From: Prosthecobacter fusiformis
GTDB lineage: Bacteria; Verrucomicrobiota; Verrucomicrobiia; Verrucomicrobiales; Verrucomicrobiaceae
Assembly (NCBI RefSeq): GCF_004364345.1
Contig: NZ_SOCA01000010.1
Coordinates: 1-64,000 of the forward strand
Direction: 5' to 3'
Length of the DNA: 64,000 bases
Shown: piece after piece, positions 14,268-24,249 of the stretch
Numbering within the stretch: position 1 is the stretch's first letter
How the letters are laid out: each line of letters starts with the position of its first letter
The notes under the pieces: model-generated
Seen by the model: the letters and a program-made list of their open reading frames with translations, nothing else
Databases searched by the model: none
Told to the model about the DNA's origin: nothing
Position numbers and translations under genes: made by a program

Positions 14268-16292
14268 TCAGGCGCTTTCTCCCGAGGCTTTGCGCTCATT
14301 CACGATCCGGTCCACCGCGTGTTTGGTCACGATGTTCCCTTGTGAATCACGGCCTTTGATGGCCAGGGCTGCCACTGGAAATTTCAGGGACAGAGTGCGC
14401 AAATAGAGGGCGGGTTTCAGATGGACCAGCAGGTTTTGCGCATCGCTCTCTGCCTCCGTTTCGTGGCGGGCAAAGAACAGGACCTTGGTGCCTGGAGTGC
14501 CCTTGGCGAGACTGTACGTTTTATCCCGGGTGATGCCGCCGATCCTGAAGCGCTTGGCCATCACTGGTCCATTTTTGCCATCGCGATAGATGAGTGTGTA
14601 AACTGCTTCCTCGTCCTTTTTGAAAAGATTGATGTATTCCAGGTTTTTGCCGACGTGGATCTTCGGTGCCACCTTGGAAACTGTCATCGTCCCCTCCTTA
14701 TTGAAGTAGATGATGTCATCAAGGTGTGAGCACTTGCAGAGGGGTTCTCCTTCCTTCTTCAGGCCCGTGCCGGCGAAGCCTTCCTTGGCATCCAAATACA
14801 AGGTTTCATTGGCAATGATCACCTCTGCTGCCGTCACCCGGTCGAAACTGCTGACGACGGTCCGCCGTTCCCGCCCAGGACCATAGGTTTTTTTCAATCT
14901 CTCAAAGTGAGCGATCGTGAAACGTGTGAGCTGTTTCAAGTGTTTCTGCACCTGGTCAATGTCCTTCTCCAGCGAGCGGATATGGTCATCCGCTTCGAAG
15001 CTGTTGAATTTCGAAATGCGCTTGATCTTGATCTCTGTCAGACGGGCCACATCGTCATCGGTGACGGGCCTCTTTAAAACACTGAGGTGCGGTTTTAGGC
15101 CCTTCCAAATATTGGCCATCACCTGCTCCCAGGTCTCCGCCTCCTCGATCTTCCGGTAGATGCGGTTCTCAATAAAGATCTTCTCCAAGGAGCTGAAGTG
15201 CCATTTCTCCTCCAACTCATTGAGCTGAATTTGCAGTTCATCCCCAAGGATCTTTTTCGTGTTCTCCGCGCTCTCTTTCAGCAGGTCGTTGACGTTGACG
15301 AAACGGGGCTTGTCATTCTGGATCACCACCGCATTTGGAGCAATGGACACCTCACAATCGGTAAACGCATAGAGCGCCTGGATGGTCTGGTCCACATCCG
15401 TTCCCACGGGCAATTGCACGAGAATTTCGACAAATTCAGCGGTGTTGTCATCCACGCGGGCGATTTTGATTTTTCCCTTGTCATTGGCGGCCACAATGGA
15501 GTCCATCACACCGCCGGTAGTCGTTCCAAAAGGGATCTCTGTGATGCGCAGGGTATTCTTTTTCGGACCTTCTTCGATCTTTGCACGCACGCGAATACGG
15601 CCACCCCGGAGGCCACCGTTATAGTCGCTGGCATCCATGATGCCGCCCTGGATAAAGTCCGGCACGAGGTAAACTTCCTCCCCCCGCATCGCGGCAATGC
15701 TGGCATCGCACAGCTCATTGAAATTATGGGGCAAAATGCGGCAGCTCAAGCCCACTGCGATGCCTTCGACACCCTGCGCTAGCAGCATGGGAAACTTTAC
15801 CGGCAGGGTCACAGGCTCCTTGTTGCGCCCATCGTAACTGGCCGACCAGTTCGTCACCTTCGGACTGAAGACCACATCCAGGGCAAATTTGGAGAGCCGG
15901 GCCTCAATGTATCGCGGAGCTGCGGCATTGTCCCCGGTGAGGATGTTTCCCCAATTTCCCTGCATATCAATCAACAGGTCCTTTTGACCGATCTGTACCA
16001 TGGCATCGCCAATGCTGGCATCCCCGTGCGGGTGATACTTCATGGTATTCCCCACGACGTTGGCCACCTTATTATAACGACCGTCTTCCAGCTCATCCAT
16101 GCTGTGAAGGATGCGCCTTTGCACCGGCTTGAAGCCGTCATTGATGTGCGGCACCGCGCGTTCCAGGATCACGTAGCTGGCATAATCCAGGAACCAGTCC
16201 CCATAGAGATCATCCACCGGCTTGATCTCAATAGGAGCACTGTCCGCCAGGATAGGGGAGGAATCTTCGGTTTTGGTTGATTTCTTGGCCAC
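14268..16292 (-). CDS. parC: DNA topoisomerase IV / gyrase subunit A
   Basis: The breakage-reunion subunit of a type IIA topoisomerase. The 674 residues include YASYVILERAVPHINDGFKPVQRRIL, YHPHGDASIGDAMVQIGQ and the catalytic AAPRYIEARLS with the active-site Tyr at about 128. The long coiled-coil follows (KTYGPGRERRT near its end), then a shortened C-terminal propeller region. It is well below the roughly 820-870 residues of typical GyrA and lacks a full six-blade GyrA box set, which fits ParC or a ParC-like subunit better. The start is GTG at 16292. The partner subunit B is not in the window. An inverted repeat lies in its leader (16312-16354). Confidence 0.93.
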   Translation of the reverse strand: MAKKSTKTEDSSPILADSAPIEIKPVDDLYGDWFLDYASYVILERAVPHINDGFKPVQRRILHSMDELEDGRYNKVANVVGNTMKYHPHGDASIGDAMVQIGQKDLLIDMQGNWGNILTGDNAAAPRYIEARLSKFALDVVFSPKVTNWSASYDGRNKEPVTLPVKFPMLLAQGVEGIAVGLSCRILPHNFNELCDASIAAMRGEEVYLVPDFIQGGIMDASDYNGGLRGGRIRVRAKIEEGPKKNTLRITEIPFGTTTGGVMDSIVAANDKGKIKIARVDDNTAEFVEILVQLPVGTDVDQTIQALYAFTDCEVSIAPNAVVIQNDKPRFVNVNDLLKESAENTKKILGDELQIQLNELEEKWHFSSLEKIFIENRIYRKIEEAETWEQVMANIWKGLKPHLSVLKRPVTDDDVARLTEIKIKRISKFNSFEADDHIRSLEKDIDQVQKHLKQLTRFTIAHFERLKKTYGPGRERRTVVSSFDRVTAAEVIIANETLYLDAKEGFAGTGLKKEGEPLCKCSHLDDIIYFNKEGTMTVSKVAPKIHVGKNLEYINLFKKDEEAVYTLIYRDGKNGPVMAKRFRIGGITRDKTYSLAKGTPGTKVLFFARHETEAESDAQNLLVHLKPALYLRTLSLKFPVAALAIKGRDSQGNIVTKHAVDRIVNERKASGESA

Positions 16293-16311
16293 GATAAAAA
16301 AGAAAGGTTAC

Positions 16312-16354
16312 GACAGGAGTCCCTGGTCACATGCATGCCCTCGGCACTCCTGTC
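16312..16354. promoter_or_regulatory. Inverted repeat in parC leader
   Basis: GACAGGAGT (16312-16320) and ACTCCTGTC (16346-16354) are perfect 9-bp reverse complements around a 25-base loop that contains ATGCAT. It lies 20-62 bases upstream of the parC GTG, in the probable 5' leader. It could be a protein-binding site or an mRNA hairpin affecting expression. Regulation is inference. Confidence 0.4.
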
Positions 16355-16505
16355 AAAACGGGTTGCGAGAATAGACGCTCAGCCCCCGCTGGCAAGCCTG
16401 GGTCTTGATCACCCTGGTTTTACAAAGGTTAAAGCAGGCCTACAGATCCTGCATTTGCTTAATCATCAGGTCATCTCAAGATGATAATCAAGGAAGGTCT
16501 GCGCC

Positions 16506-18125
16506 ATGAGTGGCGTTTTTGTTGGCATGATTCGCCGTCGCCATCTTTTGCTGACTTTCCTCGCCCTTTTACCATGGAGCCTGAATGCCCAGGCCTTTTC
16601 CCTGGATACACAGCTCATCCGGGAGGGGGCACCCGACGGGAGCCGCTGGACCATTCCACGAATGGCTGCAATCCCGACGGAGGGAAAGGACTCTGGGGCG
16701 GACCTTCTCATGACCCTGGCTAAACTCAGCACTACGGGGACGGATGTTTATCGCGGGATCGGCTTCTGCACCAGCCATGACGGTGGAAAAACGTGGTCCG
16801 CCCTGACTGAACTTCCTTATCAAGCCAAACCCCTGCGCGATGACATCCGGGGCATGTTTGGTGCGGTGGTCCCCGTTTTCCATCGCCAGACAGGTAAGAT
16901 CCTCCTGCTGGGGAACTGTGTCGGATACACGAACTACGGCAATTCAAAAGTGAAGCTCACAGGGATGCGTTTCCCTGCCTATGCGGTCTATGATCCAGTG
17001 ACGAAAAAATGGTCTGCCGACTATGCAGTGCTCATGGATCAAGAAGAGGCCAACACCACCAGTGGTATCCCCTGGATCCAGGAGGACGGCAGCCTGCTTT
17101 GGCCCTGTAATGGTGGGCAAGTGCTTCGGGCCACCTTTGATGGAACCAAGCTGTCCGTCATTGGCCGCAGCCCCCGGATCGAAGGTCTGGGCAAAGCTCC
17201 CAAAAACACGGGCGAATACCATCTGACGAAATCAGGAGACAAGTTTTTTCTCACCCTCCGCTGCCCGGATCAAAACCGCATCGCGGTGAGCCAGGATGGC
17301 CAGAATTTTCAGCCAGCTATTCCGCTCACCTGGGATGACGGAACTATTGTGCCCTCCGTGGCCACCCAGATGCGGTGGGTCCGTCAACAAGGCCGACTTT
17401 ACCTGGTTTATACCCGTGCCGATGACAGCAGCAAAGGCATCTTCCGCAGCCGTGCGCCTTTATGGATGGCTGAGATGGATACGACGACTTTGAAATTGAA
17501 GAAAAAGACGGAGGTGATTGCGGTGCCGATCTCCCCTGCTCGTGATGACCTGGGCAATTTCGGAACCGCCTTCGTCAATGATGGCTTGTCCTATGTGACC
17601 ACATCCGAATTTGGCCGCACCAAAGGCAGCAACAGCCGGGTATACATCACCCGCATTGAAGCAACGGGCCAGTCGTTGCCCAGCTCGACGCCAGATAAAA
17701 CAACCGCAGTGGACATGACTCCCGCGCCATCTGCGGAGCCGGTCTATCCTTTGGATCTTCATGGCCAGACTCCTGAAGACTTTGATTGGAAGGCCCATTT
17801 TGCCAAAGGTGACGGCACCAGCAGTGACCAGCTGCAGCAGATGCTGGTGGCCTCCAGAATTTTCAGGAAACGGATGGATGAACTTAGCGGGCAGTATCGC
17901 AAGCTGATGACTGACCGAGGAAATGACGAGGGTGTGAAACTTTATAACGTCATGCAGGAGCATTGGGAAAATCTGGCCCAGGCGGAACTTGCCTTTGTGG
18001 GAGCCTCCTGGAGTGAAGGTTCTGGTAAAAAAGAGGCCCTCGCGAAGCATCGTTTTAAGATCTATCTTCGAAGGCTGAAGGAAATGAAGGAGCTGAAATC
18101 CGACAGCCTGTTCTTGAACGAATAA
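16506..18125 (+). CDS. Secreted sialidase/BNR-type propeller protein
   Basis: The 539-residue product begins with a signal peptide (charged MIRRRH, hydrophobic core, AQA). An Asp-box propeller follows: GFCTSHDGGKTWSALTEL is a classical 'S.D.G..W' box, with repeated 'G.lYLVYTR...' and 'W.AEMDTTTLKL' strands, as in exo-alpha-sialidases and related glycosidases. Catalytic Arg/Tyr residues were not confirmed, so the substrate is unknown. The last 125 residues are helical (LDELSGQYRKLMTDR... QEHWENLAQAELAFVGASWSEGSG), with a weak resemblance to LprI-type lysozyme-inhibitor domains. The start at 16506 follows AAGGAAGG at good spacing; ATG at 16527 is an alternative. Divergent from parC. Confidence 0.8.
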   Translation: MSGVFVGMIRRRHLLLTFLALLPWSLNAQAFSLDTQLIREGAPDGSRWTIPRMAAIPTEGKDSGADLLMTLAKLSTTGTDVYRGIGFCTSHDGGKTWSALTELPYQAKPLRDDIRGMFGAVVPVFHRQTGKILLLGNCVGYTNYGNSKVKLTGMRFPAYAVYDPVTKKWSADYAVLMDQEEANTTSGIPWIQEDGSLLWPCNGGQVLRATFDGTKLSVIGRSPRIEGLGKAPKNTGEYHLTKSGDKFFLTLRCPDQNRIAVSQDGQNFQPAIPLTWDDGTIVPSVATQMRWVRQQGRLYLVYTRADDSSKGIFRSRAPLWMAEMDTTTLKLKKKTEVIAVPISPARDDLGNFGTAFVNDGLSYVTTSEFGRTKGSNSRVYITRIEATGQSLPSSTPDKTTAVDMTPAPSAEPVYPLDLHGQTPEDFDWKAHFAKGDGTSSDQLQQMLVASRIFRKRMDELSGQYRKLMTDRGNDEGVKLYNVMQEHWENLAQAELAFVGASWSEGSGKKEALAKHRFKIYLRRLKEMKELKSDSLFLNE

Positions 18126-18214
18126 GCAAAGTAAATTCGGATTTCTGAACTGACGGGCCCGAGCTTACATGCGGCGGTCCCCGTGCGTTTTTTTATCCGT
18201 ATCCATCATCTATC

Positions 18215-18619
18215 ATGAACATCACCCGAATTGGCTCTCAACCCTCCGGCAAAGGCCCTGCCGAATGGTTCACTGGCACGGTGCGCTTGGATCCTCTTTT
18301 CCAGGCACCAGCCCCGGCACGCGTTGCAGGTGCCAGCGTCACCTTTGAGCCGGGTGCGCGCACTGCCTGGCATACTCATCCACTGGGCCAGACGCTCATT
18401 GTGACCTCCGGGTGCGGCTGGGTGCAGCGGGAAGGGGGGAGCATTGAGGAGATTCATCCCGGTGACGTGGTCTGGTTTCCACCTCACGAGAAACATTGGC
18501 ACGGCGCAACAGCGACAACAGCCATGACTCATCTGGCCATCCAAGAAGCTCTCGACGGCAAGGTGGTGGACTGGATGGAGCCTGTGACTGAAGAGGAATA
18601 TCTGGCGGGATCGCAGTGA
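18215..18619 (+). CDS. Cupin-domain protein
   Basis: A 134-residue single-domain cupin. [22 protein letters not shown] supplies the first motif (G..t..H.H....e..), with two His metal ligands and a Gln in place of the usual Glu. [16 protein letters not shown] supplies the second, with its His. It closely resembles the bacterial cupins annotated as '(R)-mandelonitrile lyase-like' or carboxymuconolactone-associated, which bind Mn or Fe. No signal peptide. It lies 135 bases before the molybdenum oxidoreductase operon on the same strand, so a shared role with aldehyde chemistry is possible but not shown. Confidence 0.87.
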   Translation: MNITRIGSQPSGKGPAEWFTGTVRLDPLFQAPAPARVAGASVTFEPGARTAWHTHPLGQTLIVTSGCGWVQREGGSIEEIHPGDVVWFPPHEKHWHGATATTAMTHLAIQEALDGKVVDWMEPVTEEEYLAGSQ

Positions 18620-18753
18620 CTTGGGATGGCGCTTGTTTGGCTGATGATGGTGGCCCGAGGTCTGAATATTTTCAGAACCGATTTTGGAAACGCGGACGAA
18701 TCGTTTTGTAATCCGACCCTTCTGTCACGTGAATTCAAACGGAGGCCCACCCT

Positions 18754-19395
18754 ATGCAAGACCCTGACGCCACCGAGATCAGCCGCCGAGGATTCATCGT
18801 CCTTGGAAGTTCTACTGTCGCAGCGACAGCCCTCCCGCAGGCTGCCCAAGCCCAGAAAGCGGTGGCTGAACCATCATTACCACCCCCATGGAAAGTCTCT
18901 CTGAAGGTGAATGGAAAAGCCTGCGAACTGGAGTTGGATGCACGCACCACTTTGCTGGATGCTTTGCGGGAGCATCTGCACCTGACGGGTAGCAAAAAGG
19001 GCTGTGATCAAGGTCAATGCGGAGCCTGTACGGTGATCGCTGGAGGACGCCGGATTAATTCGTGTCTTACCCTCGCGGTGATGCATCAAGGAGATGAAAT
19101 AACCACCATTGAGGGATTGGGCACGCCTGATGACATGCATCCGATGCAGTCTTCATTTGTGAAATGCGATGGCTATCAATGTGGCTACTGCACTCCAGGA
19201 CAGATTTGCTCCTCCGTAGCGATGCTGGATGAAGTCAAAGCCGGTATTCCAAGCCATGCGACGGCGGATTTAATGGAGCCGCCGAAACTAACACCTGAGG
19301 AGCTGCGGGAACGAATGAGCGGGAATATCTGCCGCTGCGGTGCCTATTCCAATATATTTGATGCAATCAATGAAGTCGCGGGAGGAACGGTATGA
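18754..19395 (+). CDS. paoA: Aldehyde oxidoreductase 2Fe-2S subunit PaoA
   Basis: The small iron-sulfur subunit of a xanthine-dehydrogenase-family enzyme, 213 residues. It begins with a twin-arginine signal (S-R-R-G-F at 10-14) and AQA-like cleavage, so the complex is exported folded. The plant-type ferredoxin cluster is bound by [17 protein letters not shown] (C84, C89, C92) and C104. The second [2Fe-2S] is bound by [11 protein letters not shown] and [11 protein letters not shown]. It passes electrons from the Mo centre to FAD. GGAGG eight bases upstream is a good ribosome binding site, rare in this window. It overlaps paoB by ATGA. It matches the E. coli PaoA (YagT) architecture. Confidence 0.95.
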   Translation: MQDPDATEISRRGFIVLGSSTVAATALPQAAQAQKAVAEPSLPPPWKVSLKVNGKACELELDARTTLLDALREHLHLTGSKKGCDQGQCGACTVIAGGRRINSCLTLAVMHQGDEITTIEGLGTPDDMHPMQSSFVKCDGYQCGYCTPGQICSSVAMLDEVKAGIPSHATADLMEPPKLTPEELRERMSGNICRCGAYSNIFDAINEVAGGTV

Positions 19396-20351
19396 AACCC
19401 TTTACTTATGAACGGGCTAAATCGCCTGCTGAGGCTGCTGCGGCAGCAACGCGCAACCCGGCTGCCAAATTTATCGCTGGAGGTACGAACCTTCTGGATT
19501 TGATGAAGCTGGAGATCGAAACGCCAACGCATCTCATTGATGTCAATGGTCTGGATCTTGATAAGATCGAGTCGATGGATGATGGCGGGCTGCGCATCGG
19601 CGCGCTGGTGCGGAACACGGACCTGGCTGCGGATGAGCGTGTACGGCGTGACTATGGAGTGCTCTCACGGGCGCTTGTTTCTGGGGCTTCGCCGCAGTTG
19701 CGCAATATGGCCACCACTGCGGGTAACTTGTTGCAGCGCACCCGGTGTCCTTATTTTTATGACACTAACCAAAGGTGTAACAAGCGGGTTCCGGGCAGCG
19801 GATGTAGCGCCATTGGTGGTTTCAGCCGACTGCATGCAGTCATAGGTGTGAGCGATGCCTGCATTGCCACGCATCCGAGTGACATGGCTGTCGCCTTGCG
19901 TGTGCTGGATGCGACGGTGGAAACCATCCACCCTGACGGCTCTGGCCGCAGTATCCCCATCGCCGAATTTCATCGATTGCCTGGGGAGAAACCCGAAATC
20001 GATACGGTGTTAAAGCCTGGTGAGTTGATCACTGCAGTGCAGCTGCCTAAGCCGGTGGGTGGTATCCATATTTATAGGAAAGTGCGTGATCGCGCCTCGT
20101 ATGCGTTTGCTCTGATTTCAGTCGCAGCGATCGTGCAACGTGACGGCAGCGGGCGGGTCGCCTTAGGCGGCGTGGCGCATAAGCCATGGCGTGTCGAGGA
20201 GGCGGAGGCAGCGCTGCCGCAAGGTGCAAAAGCCGTGGTGGCGCGTTTGCTGGCGGAAGCAACTCCGACCTCTGAAAACGCCTTCAAATTAAAACTCGTT
20301 GAACGTGCGCTCAGTTCAGTGCTGGCGGAAGCGAAAGGATCACAGCTATGA
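19392..20351 (+). CDS. paoB: Aldehyde oxidoreductase FAD subunit PaoB
   Basis: The FAD-binding medium subunit, 319 residues. It contains [20 protein letters not shown] (the FAD 'GGTnL.d.mk' motif), [12 protein letters not shown], and the [14 protein letters not shown]-terminal part of the molybdopterin dehydrogenase FAD domain. It also has the insertion [23 protein letters not shown], whose cysteines in E. coli PaoB bind an extra [4Fe-4S] cluster. That marks this as a Pao-type enzyme rather than plain xanthine dehydrogenase. No signal peptide; it is presumably carried across the membrane with Tat-tagged PaoA. It overlaps both neighbours by four bases, indicating tight coupling. Confidence 0.95.
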   Translation: MKPFTYERAKSPAEAAAAATRNPAAKFIAGGTNLLDLMKLEIETPTHLIDVNGLDLDKIESMDDGGLRIGALVRNTDLAADERVRRDYGVLSRALVSGASPQLRNMATTAGNLLQRTRCPYFYDTNQRCNKRVPGSGCSAIGGFSRLHAVIGVSDACIATHPSDMAVALRVLDATVETIHPDGSGRSIPIAEFHRLPGEKPEIDTVLKPGELITAVQLPKPVGGIHIYRKVRDRASYAFALISVAAIVQRDGSGRVALGGVAHKPWRVEEAEAALPQGAKAVVARLLAEATPTSENAFKLKLVERALSSVLAEAKGSQL

Positions 20352-22609
20352 AATTTGATTCTCCTGCAACGACCAATCCGATAGATCAAATGAAGGTCGT
20401 CGGCAAACCTGTTGATCGAGTTGATGGTCCATTGAAGACAACTGGACAAGCCCCCTATGCGTATGAGCGGCATGATGTGGTGCCTAACCAAGCGTATGGT
20501 TACGTTGTGGGATCGGCCATTGCCAAAGGCCGGATTCTATCCATGAATCTGGGTCCTGCAAAAGCGGCTCCAGGTGTGCTGGCCATTGTCACTGCCAAAG
20601 AAGCGGGCAAGCTGGCAAAGGGCCCGCGTAATATTGCTGCATTGCTCGGGGGACCTGAGATTCAGCATTATCATCAGGCTATTGCTGTCGTGGTGGCGGA
20701 GACTTTCGAGCAAGCCCGTGCTGCGGCTGGCCTGATCCGCGTGAAGTATGAACGTTCCAAGGGCGTTTTTGATTTGGCCTCGGTGAAGGATAGTGCCCCC
20801 TTGGCGAAGGCGGAACGTGATGCATCCGAGAGCAAGGTGGGTGACTTTGAGGGGGCCTTTAGCTCGGCCCAGGTGCAATTGGATGCTACGTATCAAACGG
20901 CCAACGAGTCGCATTCCATGATGGAGCCGCACGCTACCATCGCCGCCTGGGAAGGGGACCGGCTTAAGCTATGGACCTCAAACCAGATGATCGCTTGGGC
21001 AGTAGATGATATGGCGGAGACGCTGGGAATTCCAAAAGAAAAAATCCATGTCATGTCGCCCTACATCGGTGGCGGTTTCGGTGGGAAGTTGTTTTTGAGG
21101 TCGGACGTTTTGATGGCTGCGCTGGGGGCTCGTGAAGCGAAGAGACCAGTCAAGGTGACGCTGCAACGCGCATTGATCCCGAATAACACCACCCATCGCG
21201 CAGCGACAATCCAGCGCATCAGAATGGGAGCCGATAAGGCGGGCAAAATCACCGCCATTGGTCATGAGAGCTGGTCTGGGAATCTATCTGGCGGCGGACC
21301 AGAAACCGCAGTGATGCAGACTCGCTCCCTCTATGCCGGGGCTAATCGAATGACAGCTTTGCGTCTTGCTGAGCACGATTTGCCGGAGGCCAACGCCATG
21401 CGGGCACCGGGCGAGGCACCGGGCCTGGCCACTTTGGAAATCGCAATGGATGAGATGGCGGAAAAGCTGGGCATGGATCCTATCGAGTTTCGCATTCTCA
21501 ATGACACGCAGGTCGTGCCGGATTCCCCGCCAAAATCGACTGCAGAAGGGGAGGCTCCCGAAGCTTCGAAGGCAGCTCCCAATCCTCATCCGCCTTTTTC
21601 CATGCGGCCACTGGTGGAATGTTTTCGAGTGGGCGCTAAACGCTTCGGCTGGGAGAAGAGACAACCCAAACCCGGTCAGGTGAAAGATGGAAATTGGCTT
21701 ATCGGCATGGGGGTGGCCGCTGCCATTCGAGACAATTTGCTGATGAAGTCCGCAGCAAGGGTACGGCTGGATTCTCAAGGTGGCGTGACCGTGGAAACGG
21801 ATATGACGGACATCGGCACCGGCAGTTATACTGTCCTGGCCCAGACTGCTGCGGAAACCATGGGGGTGTCTTTGGATAAAGTTACCGTGCGTCTTGGGGA
21901 TTCCTCCTTTCCTGTCTCCTGTGGCTCAGGTGGCCAGTGGGGCGGCAACAATGCCTCCGCCGGTGTTTATGCGGCCTGCATGAAACTGCGCGAAGCCGTG
22001 GCACTGAAAGCTGGGATTAAGGCTGATGAAGCAATCTTTGCTGCGGGTCTTGTAAGCGCGGGGGAGGTGAGCTTGTCACTTGCCGAAGTTGCTGGTAAAA
22101 AAGGACTCGTCGCTGAGGACTTGATCGAATACGGAGACATCGACAAGCGTTTCCAACAAGCCACCTTTGGAGCTCATTTCGTTGAGGTTGGTGTGGACGC
22201 TTATACGGGTGAAACGCGTGTGAGGCGCATGCTTGCCGTTTGTGCAGCCGGGCGAATACTCAATCCCAAAACGGCACGCAGTCAGGTGATTGGTGCCATG
22301 ACTATGGGAGCTGGGGCGGCCTTGATGGAAGAACTCAAAGTGGACAAAAAGCAGGGCTTCTTTGTGAACCATGATCTCGCAGGCTATGAAGTGCCCGTTC
22401 ATGCTGACATCCCTCATCAAGATGTGATCTTTCTGGAGGAGACTGATCCCATGTCATCGCCCATGAAGGCCAAAGGGGTGGGAGAACTTGGCATCTGTGG
22501 TGTCGCCGCCGCTATCGCCAATGCCATTTACAATGCCACTGGAGTACGCGTCCGGGACTACCCAATCACTTTGGACAAGCTGCTGGATGGGCTTCCAGAA
22601 GTTATTTAG
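20348..22609 (+). CDS. paoC: Aldehyde oxidoreductase molybdenum-binding subunit PaoC
   Basis: The catalytic subunit, 753 residues, holding the molybdenum cofactor (in E. coli, molybdopterin cytosine dinucleotide). Visible are the a/b hammerhead start ([22 protein letters not shown]), [16 protein letters not shown], the cofactor-binding [25 protein letters not shown], and [12 protein letters not shown]. The catalytic Glu is in [10 protein letters not shown] (E713). It oxidises aldehydes to acids, as known for PaoABC; the substrate range here is unknown. The last gene of the operon, 72 bases before a sigma-factor gene. The dedicated chaperone PaoD, needed in E. coli to mature PaoC, is not next to it. 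Confidence 0.95.
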   Translation: MKFDSPATTNPIDQMKVVGKPVDRVDGPLKTTGQAPYAYERHDVVPNQAYGYVVGSAIAKGRILSMNLGPAKAAPGVLAIVTAKEAGKLAKGPRNIAALLGGPEIQHYHQAIAVVVAETFEQARAAAGLIRVKYERSKGVFDLASVKDSAPLAKAERDASESKVGDFEGAFSSAQVQLDATYQTANESHSMMEPHATIAAWEGDRLKLWTSNQMIAWAVDDMAETLGIPKEKIHVMSPYIGGGFGGKLFLRSDVLMAALGAREAKRPVKVTLQRALIPNNTTHRAATIQRIRMGADKAGKITAIGHESWSGNLSGGGPETAVMQTRSLYAGANRMTALRLAEHDLPEANAMRAPGEAPGLATLEIAMDEMAEKLGMDPIEFRILNDTQVVPDSPPKSTAEGEAPEASKAAPNPHPPFSMRPLVECFRVGAKRFGWEKRQPKPGQVKDGNWLIGMGVAAAIRDNLLMKSAARVRLDSQGGVTVETDMTDIGTGSYTVLAQTAAETMGVSLDKVTVRLGDSSFPVSCGSGGQWGGNNASAGVYAACMKLREAVALKAGIKADEAIFAAGLVSAGEVSLSLAEVAGKKGLVAEDLIEYGDIDKRFQQATFGAHFVEVGVDAYTGETRVRRMLAVCAAGRILNPKTARSQVIGAMTMGAGAALMEELKVDKKQGFFVNHDLAGYEVPVHADIPHQDVIFLEETDPMSSPMKAKGVGELGICGVAAAIANAIYNATGVRVRDYPITLDKLLDGLPEVI

Positions 22610-22680
22610 CAAGGGTTTGATCTTTTCCGAAAATAATTCGTTAAATTCACGGGTCAGAGGCAGCTATGAGATGACGACGA

Positions 22681-23232
22681 ATGCCGATCATCGAACCTGT
22701 AATGCCCGCACCCGACCCTAACGAAGCTTTCCTGCGCTTGTGGACTCACCACGAGCCGGAACTGCGCGCATTCGTGCGGAGCTGTGTGCCACGTGCGCAG
22801 GAGGTGGATGAAGTGATGCAGGAGGTGAGCTTGGTGGCGTGGCGAAAATTCGCTTCGCTAGAGGATCCGGCGCTGTTTCCTCGCTGGGCATGCCTGATTG
22901 CACGGTATGAGATTCTGATGGCCCGTCGGCGAAATGCCCGGGACCGGCTGCTGCTGGATGATGACATCATTGAGCGCCTCGCTGAGGAAGGCGCGGAAGA
23001 GATGTCCCTTCGTCATCATCAGCTCAATGCGCTGGATGACTGCATAGACAAGCTGCCGTCAGAGCGTCGTGAACTGGCGCTCGCCGCTTATGCAGTGGGG
23101 ACTTCGATGAAGGCCCTTGCGGCGCGTTTAGGGCGCTCGGAAGGCTCTCTCTATCAGTTGCTAGCACGCATCCGTCTGGATCTGCTGCGCTGCGTTGAAC
23201 GTTCGCTTGCACAGGAGGCGCATACACCATGA
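22681..23232 (+). CDS. ECF sigma-70 factor, Rhodopirellula/Verrucomicrobium type
   Basis: A 183-residue extracytoplasmic-function sigma factor. Region 2 is seen in AFLRLWTHHEPELRAFVRSC and EVDEVMQEVSLVAWRKFASL, continuing with FPRWACLIARYEILMARRR. Region 4 is seen in LDDCIDKLPSERRELALAAY, ...GTSMKALAARLGRSEGSLYQLLARIR as the helix-turn-helix. The 'PDPNEAFLRLWTHHEPELRAFV' opening is typical of the Rhodopirellula/Verrucomicrobium family. It shares an ATGA overlap with the following membrane protein, the usual sign of a sigma/anti-sigma pair. It presumably controls itself and genes downstream. Starts at 22681 or at MPAPDP, 18 bases later. Confidence 0.93.
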   Translation: MPIIEPVMPAPDPNEAFLRLWTHHEPELRAFVRSCVPRAQEVDEVMQEVSLVAWRKFASLEDPALFPRWACLIARYEILMARRRNARDRLLLDDDIIERLAEEGAEEMSLRHHQLNALDDCIDKLPSERRELALAAYAVGTSMKALAARLGRSEGSLYQLLARIRLDLLRCVERSLAQEAHTP

Positions 23233-24203
23233 CCCAAGACGAACTCAAACTTCTCAATGGCTATCTCAATGAGACGATTTCGGATGAAGAGCTGCCAGTT
23301 CTGCAATTTCTTCTTCGTGAAAGCGTAGAGGCGAGAAAGATGTTTCGATCCCTTTGCACGGTGGATGCAAAGTTGCAGGAACGTGCGGCAGGTGATCCGG
23401 CAACATTGCATCTTATTGGCGTGTCAGCAGCTAAGTCACCCGCGTATAATTCCCGCGCCAGTTTGCGAAGTTGGCTTGGTAAACTGCGTCCGTTGACTGC
23501 TGCCGCAGCAGGACTGGTGATTGGTTTGTTCAGTGCCACGATGGTGTTTGCGTATGCATCACCGTCATTCAATCCCGTGAAGACTGCGGTGCGGCGGCTG
23601 TGGAGTGACAGCTTCGAATCCGGCACCCTGCGGACCTTGCCAGGGCTCCCGCGTCAGACGGGTGTCTGGACAGGTGACGAAGCCAGTGTGGTGGAGGCGG
23701 AGATGGGTTTGAAACCCAAGCGCGGCGTTAAAATGATGCGCTTTATCAATGCCACCTTTACTGGTGAAAATGCTGAACACAGTGTTTGGGGGGATGTGTA
23801 TCGCCTCGTGGATGTGAGTGGACAAGTGAGCAGCGGGAAAGGGGTGTTAAGACTTGCCGCAGTCTTTAATTGTGTGCCTTTTCCCGAGGGTGAAGAATAT
23901 TCTGGCAAGCTGGAACTTTGTGCGCTGGAAGATGATCTGAAGGAAGCACCTCAGCCGCTGACACTGCCATGGGTACATGAAAACAGTGCTGCCATTGGAT
24001 TGCGAAAAATTTCACTAAAAGGTGATGGTTCCTGGCAGGGCGGAACGGTGGAGGTGCCTGTGTCGCCGAGAACACGCTTCGTGCTCGTGCACTTGGCCGT
24101 GCATCGCCAACAGCCCCTTCTTCCTGGCAAGACCGCACATTTCAGTGGCCATTATCTCGACGACGTGAAGATCGATCTGCACGTCCAGCCCATTCAAGAA
24201 TGA
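23229..24203 (+). CDS. Probable membrane-bound anti-sigma factor with outer-face binding domain
   Basis: The 324-residue product overlaps the sigma gene by four bases. The cytoplasmic N-terminus (about 1-90: LNGYLNETISDEELPVLQFL, ...RKMFRSLCTVDAKLQE) has the 'l..yl.g.lsdeel..l...l...p..r..f......d..l' pattern of verrucomicrobial FecR-type anti-sigma proteins. A single transmembrane helix follows (about 93-115, AAAAGLVIGLFSATMVF). The outer domain has a DSFESGTLRTLPGLPRQTGVW and NATFTG...HSVWGDVYRLVDVSG layout, beta-rich and like carbohydrate-binding or LamG-type modules. It likely senses an envelope ligand and releases the sigma factor. Sensing is inference; no HCC zinc motif is present. Confidence 0.75.
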   Translation: MTQDELKLLNGYLNETISDEELPVLQFLLRESVEARKMFRSLCTVDAKLQERAAGDPATLHLIGVSAAKSPAYNSRASLRSWLGKLRPLTAAAAGLVIGLFSATMVFAYASPSFNPVKTAVRRLWSDSFESGTLRTLPGLPRQTGVWTGDEASVVEAEMGLKPKRGVKMMRFINATFTGENAEHSVWGDVYRLVDVSGQVSSGKGVLRLAAVFNCVPFPEGEEYSGKLELCALEDDLKEAPQPLTLPWVHENSAAIGLRKISLKGDGSWQGGTVEVPVSPRTRFVLVHLAVHRQQPLLPGKTAHFSGHYLDDVKIDLHVQPIQE

Positions 24204-24249
24204 CTGGCCTGTGATTGCCCAGTCATCCTAATCCCGTTTAATTCTTTCC

